This document shows positions 30,675 to 32,468 of a stretch of DNA of 32,468 nt, piece by piece. The stretch is from NCBI GenBank assembly GCA_029262315.1, contig JAJCZP010000122.1, positions 1 through 32,468 of the forward strand, in the 5' to 3' direction. Position 1 is the stretch's first letter, and each line of letters opens with the position of its first letter. The notes beneath the pieces are model-generated. The model saw nothing but the letters and a program-made list of their open reading frames with translations, was not told where the DNA came from and did no database searches. This stretch comes from Deltaproteobacteria bacterium. Its GTDB lineage: Bacteria; Desulfobacterota; Binatia; UTPRO1. A program made the translations under genes and the position numbers.

Positions 30675-31026
30675 TCACCGCCATCCCCGCGGAGGCGCAG
30701 ACCACCATCCTCACGCCGGGCACGAGCAGCGACCAGCTGCTCTTCGTCTACGACGCGCGCGGGAACCGCGTGCCCTTCATCGCCGTCACCAACTTCGCGT
30801 CCGACCCGATCGTGGTCGTCACCCCGGTCACGAATGCGGGGGACCGACGTCCTGACGTTCCCCGCCTATTTCAATCCTCAGAACCTTTCCGATCCCGCGG
30901 TGGACGGAAATGGTGTCATCCAGGGTTTTCAGTGATGCGTGCGTGGGGACAGTTGCCGAGTACGAGCTTTCGGTAACCACCGGTCATCCCCTGACGCAGG
31001 TAGCCGACGACCAGCCGATCAACTAG
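30671..31026 (+). pseudogene. Frameshifted exported protein gene (two homopolymer shifts)
   Basis: ATG 30671 has a GGAGGA ribosome site 8 bp upstream. The product starts MITAIPAEAQTTIL (ending like a short signal peptide), continues to FIAVTNFASDPIVVV, and then needs two one-base corrections to stay sensible: the G5 run near 30838-30842 should be G4, after which TDVLTFPAYFNPQNLSDPAV reads through, and the T4 run near 30926-30929 should be T3, after which SDACVGTVAEYELSVTTGHP reads to a stop at 31026. Each frame alone ends early. The corrected product is about 117 aa and unrecognised. Either the gene has decayed or the sequence has homopolymer errors. Confidence 0.5.
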
Positions 31027-31239
31027 GCCGCAGGGCGGTCTGTGAGTACGTAAAGCCGCCCAAATCGAAGCTCAGAGCATCGTTCCCGAAAGCGTGCCTC
31101 TACCGTTGAACGTGAATTCACTACGCTTCCTTCCCCCCTCGCCCGCGCGAAGGAGATAGGGGGCGTGGCCCAACCGAGCCCCCCAGGAGCGGCTTCGCCC
31201 ACTGCGCTCGTGGCGTCGAAGTGTGCTACCAACGGCCCC
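31027..31239. other. Intergenic region before the nucleotidyltransferase gene
   Basis: No credible gene is seen in these 213 bp. The perfect palindrome GTGAATTCAC (31112-31121) and a following pyrimidine-rich stretch to 31137 recur in similar form at 32098-32122 beyond the gene pair. Confidence 0.5.
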
Positions 31240-31785
31240 ATGAGCGAGGAACTAGAGGTATTGGTCCTCGTCGCCAACCGCCTCGACGATGCGCGTATCC
31301 CCTACATGCTGAGCGGATCGACAGCCATGAACGCCTACGCCGAACCGCGTATGACGCGCGATATCGACGTGGTGGTGGAGATCGGCGCTGACGATGTCCA
31401 TCGCATAGCAGCGGCTTTCGCCGATGGCTTCTACTGCGACCGCGACATGATCGCTCAGGCAGTGGCCGACCAAAGCGCCTTCAACCTGATCCACACTCCG
31501 AGCGTCATCAAGATCGATCTCATCGTGCGAAAGGATACGCCGTATCGTCGCCTTGAATTCGATCGCCGTCGGACGATCACGGTCGACGGCCACACCATTT
31601 GGATCGTCTCCGCCGAGGATCTCGTGCTGTCGAAGCTCGTGTGGGCGAAGCCGAGTCGGTCCGAGGTTCAGCTACGTGACGTCCGGAACCTCATCGGCTG
31701 CGTCCCGACTCTCAACTGGCACTACCTCGAGCGCTGGGCGGCGGAGTTGGACGTCGCGGACCTACTTGCGGAGACGCGGGCGTGA
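31240..31785 (+). CDS. Nucleotidyltransferase-fold protein (AbiEii/DUF6036-like)
   Basis: This 181-aa protein has the minimal nucleotidyltransferase fold: MLSGSTAMNAYAEPRMTRDIDVVVEI gives the GS helix and DxD metal site, followed by VIKIDLIVRKDTPYRRLEFDRR with a third Asp and IVSAEDLVLSKLVWAKPSRSEVQLRDVRNLIG, typical of the AbiEii/DUF6036 group. In AbiEii and MenT toxins this fold transfers nucleotides to tRNA or other targets. ATG 31240 is chosen as the fold starts there; the longer frame from 31165 is not conserved. It overlaps the next gene by 4 bp (GTGA), so they are translated together. A toxin role is inferred from fold and pairing; the family also includes other functions. Confidence 0.8.
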   Translation: MSEELEVLVLVANRLDDARIPYMLSGSTAMNAYAEPRMTRDIDVVVEIGADDVHRIAAAFADGFYCDRDMIAQAVADQSAFNLIHTPSVIKIDLIVRKDTPYRRLEFDRRRTITVDGHTIWIVSAEDLVLSKLVWAKPSRSEVQLRDVRNLIGCVPTLNWHYLERWAAELDVADLLAETRA

Positions 31786-32024
31786 AGGACACCAGCGCCG
31801 CGATGGCTCACCTTCAGCGACGTCTCCTCATGGAGCGCTCCGCAGCCGAACGACTGAAGATGGGCTGCTCCATGTTCGACGCCGCGCGGACGCTGATGCG
31901 GGCTGGGCTCGGCACCGACCGCTCACCGGACTTGCGGGTCCGGATATTCGAACGGACCTACGGCCGCGACTTTGATCCCACGACGGCGGCACGCATCGTC
32001 GCCCACCTGCGCCAGACGGGTTGA
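31782..32024 (+). CDS. Small partner protein of the nucleotidyltransferase
   Basis: This 80-aa protein starts at GTG 31782 inside the stop of the upstream gene (GTGA overlap). It is helical and charged; LMERSAAERLKMGCSMFDAARTLMRAGL and FERTYGRDFDPTTAARIVAHLRQTG recall a small protein I have seen encoded beside DUF6036 nucleotidyltransferases. It could be the antitoxin or a regulator of the upstream protein, though in MenAT and AbiE systems the antitoxin usually comes first. No HTH is evident. I infer pairing from the overlap alone. Confidence 0.7.
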   Translation: MKDTSAAMAHLQRRLLMERSAAERLKMGCSMFDAARTLMRAGLGTDRSPDLRVRIFERTYGRDFDPTTAARIVAHLRQTG

Positions 32025-32157
32025 AACCTTCTCAGAGCGGTTCCAGCCGTCTCAGATGCGCGGAGTCGGAAAGTCGGCCTTCTCTGCCTCAGTGAATGTG
32101 AAATTCACTCGCTCTTCCTCCCGAAGAAGGCCGTCACACGTTTGATATGTCACGATC
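32025..32157. repeat. Palindromic repeat after the gene pair
   Basis: AGTGAAT-gtgaa-ATTCACT (32091-32109) is an inverted repeat with 7-bp arms. Part of it with the next bases (32098-32122) resembles 31112-31137 upstream of the pair, so the module sits between imperfect direct copies about 0.96 kb apart. No gene is seen here. Confidence 0.4.
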
Positions 32158-32468
32158 CTATCCGCAGCCGCTTGTTGTTGCGTTGTAGCTGCGCCAGTTC
32201 TTTCCACTCGACACAACTGACATTAGGAGCCTGACGATAGCGTCGGGGCTTACGCTATAGCCAAAGACGCTGTTCGTCCCGCCTATGATCGCCCCTTGCT
32301 TTCCGACATCTGAGCGGGATAGCTTTCGTCCGCAGGCTGCACCCTGTCTGGCCTCGTGAACCTCGGCGATCGACCGATCATACTCGAAAAGGACCAGTCC
32401 ATGTGGAAGCCGCTCCTCGCCGCCTTGCTCGGATGCCCTCTGGCCGTTGCCCGCAAACACAACCCCGG
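32158..32468 (-). CDS. Possible C-terminal part of a gene, cut by the window edge
   Basis: The minus-strand frame is open from the window end to a TAG at 32158, giving at least 103 residues. The visible part includes HGLVLFEYDRSIAEVHEARQ and GGTNSVFGYSVSPDAIVRLL. I recognise no family. Codon use includes CTA, ATA and TCT, rarer in the rest of the window, and the sequence is less GC-rich. It may be real or a chance frame in accessory DNA. Confidence 0.3.
   Translation of the reverse strand, partial: GVVFAGNGQRASEQGGEERLPHGLVLFEYDRSIAEVHEARQGAACGRKLSRSDVGKQGAIIGGTNSVFGYSVSPDAIVRLLMSVVSSGKNWRSYNATTSGCG

Noticed and set aside
1-32468. tRNA, rRNA, or transposase genes
   Set aside because: I scanned the non-coding gaps and saw no cloverleaf with a CCA end, no rRNA-like stretch and no DDE transposase frame. 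A covariance search could still find small RNAs.

Overview
This is a GC-rich stretch of bacterial chromosome with dense coding on both strands. I count 26 genes with a recognisable fold or coherent reading frame, plus several short or broken ones. I saw no tRNA, rRNA, CRISPR array or transposase. Two observations suggest a soil or marine lineage formerly placed in the Deltaproteobacteria, possibly Candidatus Binatota/Binatia. First, two secreted proteins carry a Cys/Lys-rich N-terminal module I associate with that group. Second, enzyme families that use coenzyme F420 (LLM-class oxidoreductase, Ddn/DUF385) sit beside CaiB, GST, VOC and acyl-CoA-dehydrogenase-like genes. The assignment is inference; no marker gene is present.

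Bases 1-1927 end a surface-polysaccharide locus: a GT4 glycosyltransferase cut by the window edge, then a GT2 glycosyltransferase. Bases 1976-6166 encode exported proteins: a DUF6607 lipoprotein, a large secreted Cys-rich plus beta-helix protein, and a Sel1-like lipoprotein. Bases 6170-9242 hold a PEP mutase/isocitrate lyase-family enzyme (minus), a DUF2461 protein and a CaiB/BaiF CoA-transferase. The last two are separated by a 53-bp direct repeat with a hairpin.

Bases 9287-14858 hold a class III cyclase fused through a membrane helix to an alpha/beta hydrolase, a TetR regulator divergent from a GST, an acyl-CoA-dehydrogenase-fold flavoprotein that overlaps the GST tail-to-tail, and a divergent GlxA-type AraC regulator. 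Bases 14948-18552 are a minus-strand exported set: a Cys-rich lipoprotein, a vanadium-haloperoxidase/PAP2-fold protein with the Cys-rich N-terminus, and an unrecognised 174-aa protein. Bases 18575-21743 hold a hemerythrin, an ATP-grasp protein whose catalytic residues look lost, and an orphan histidine kinase.

Bases 21890-27124 run on the minus strand: VOC protein, LLM oxidoreductase, Ddn-like protein, an old-yellow-enzyme/dienoyl-CoA-reductase-type flavoprotein with a 4Fe-4S motif, and a sulfotransferase. The first four suggest a small redox or detoxification cluster for hydrophobic or xenobiotic carbon compounds (inference). Bases 27217-30322 hold a second GST-like gene, a DUF4345 membrane protein and a delta-60-repeat lipoprotein.

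From about 30340 the character changes. There are short stop/start-coupled ORFs, a gene broken by two one-base homopolymer shifts, and a coupled nucleotidyltransferase/small-protein pair resembling a toxin-antitoxin module between similar palindromic repeats. The window ends in more AT-rich, poorly coding sequence. This end looks accessory.
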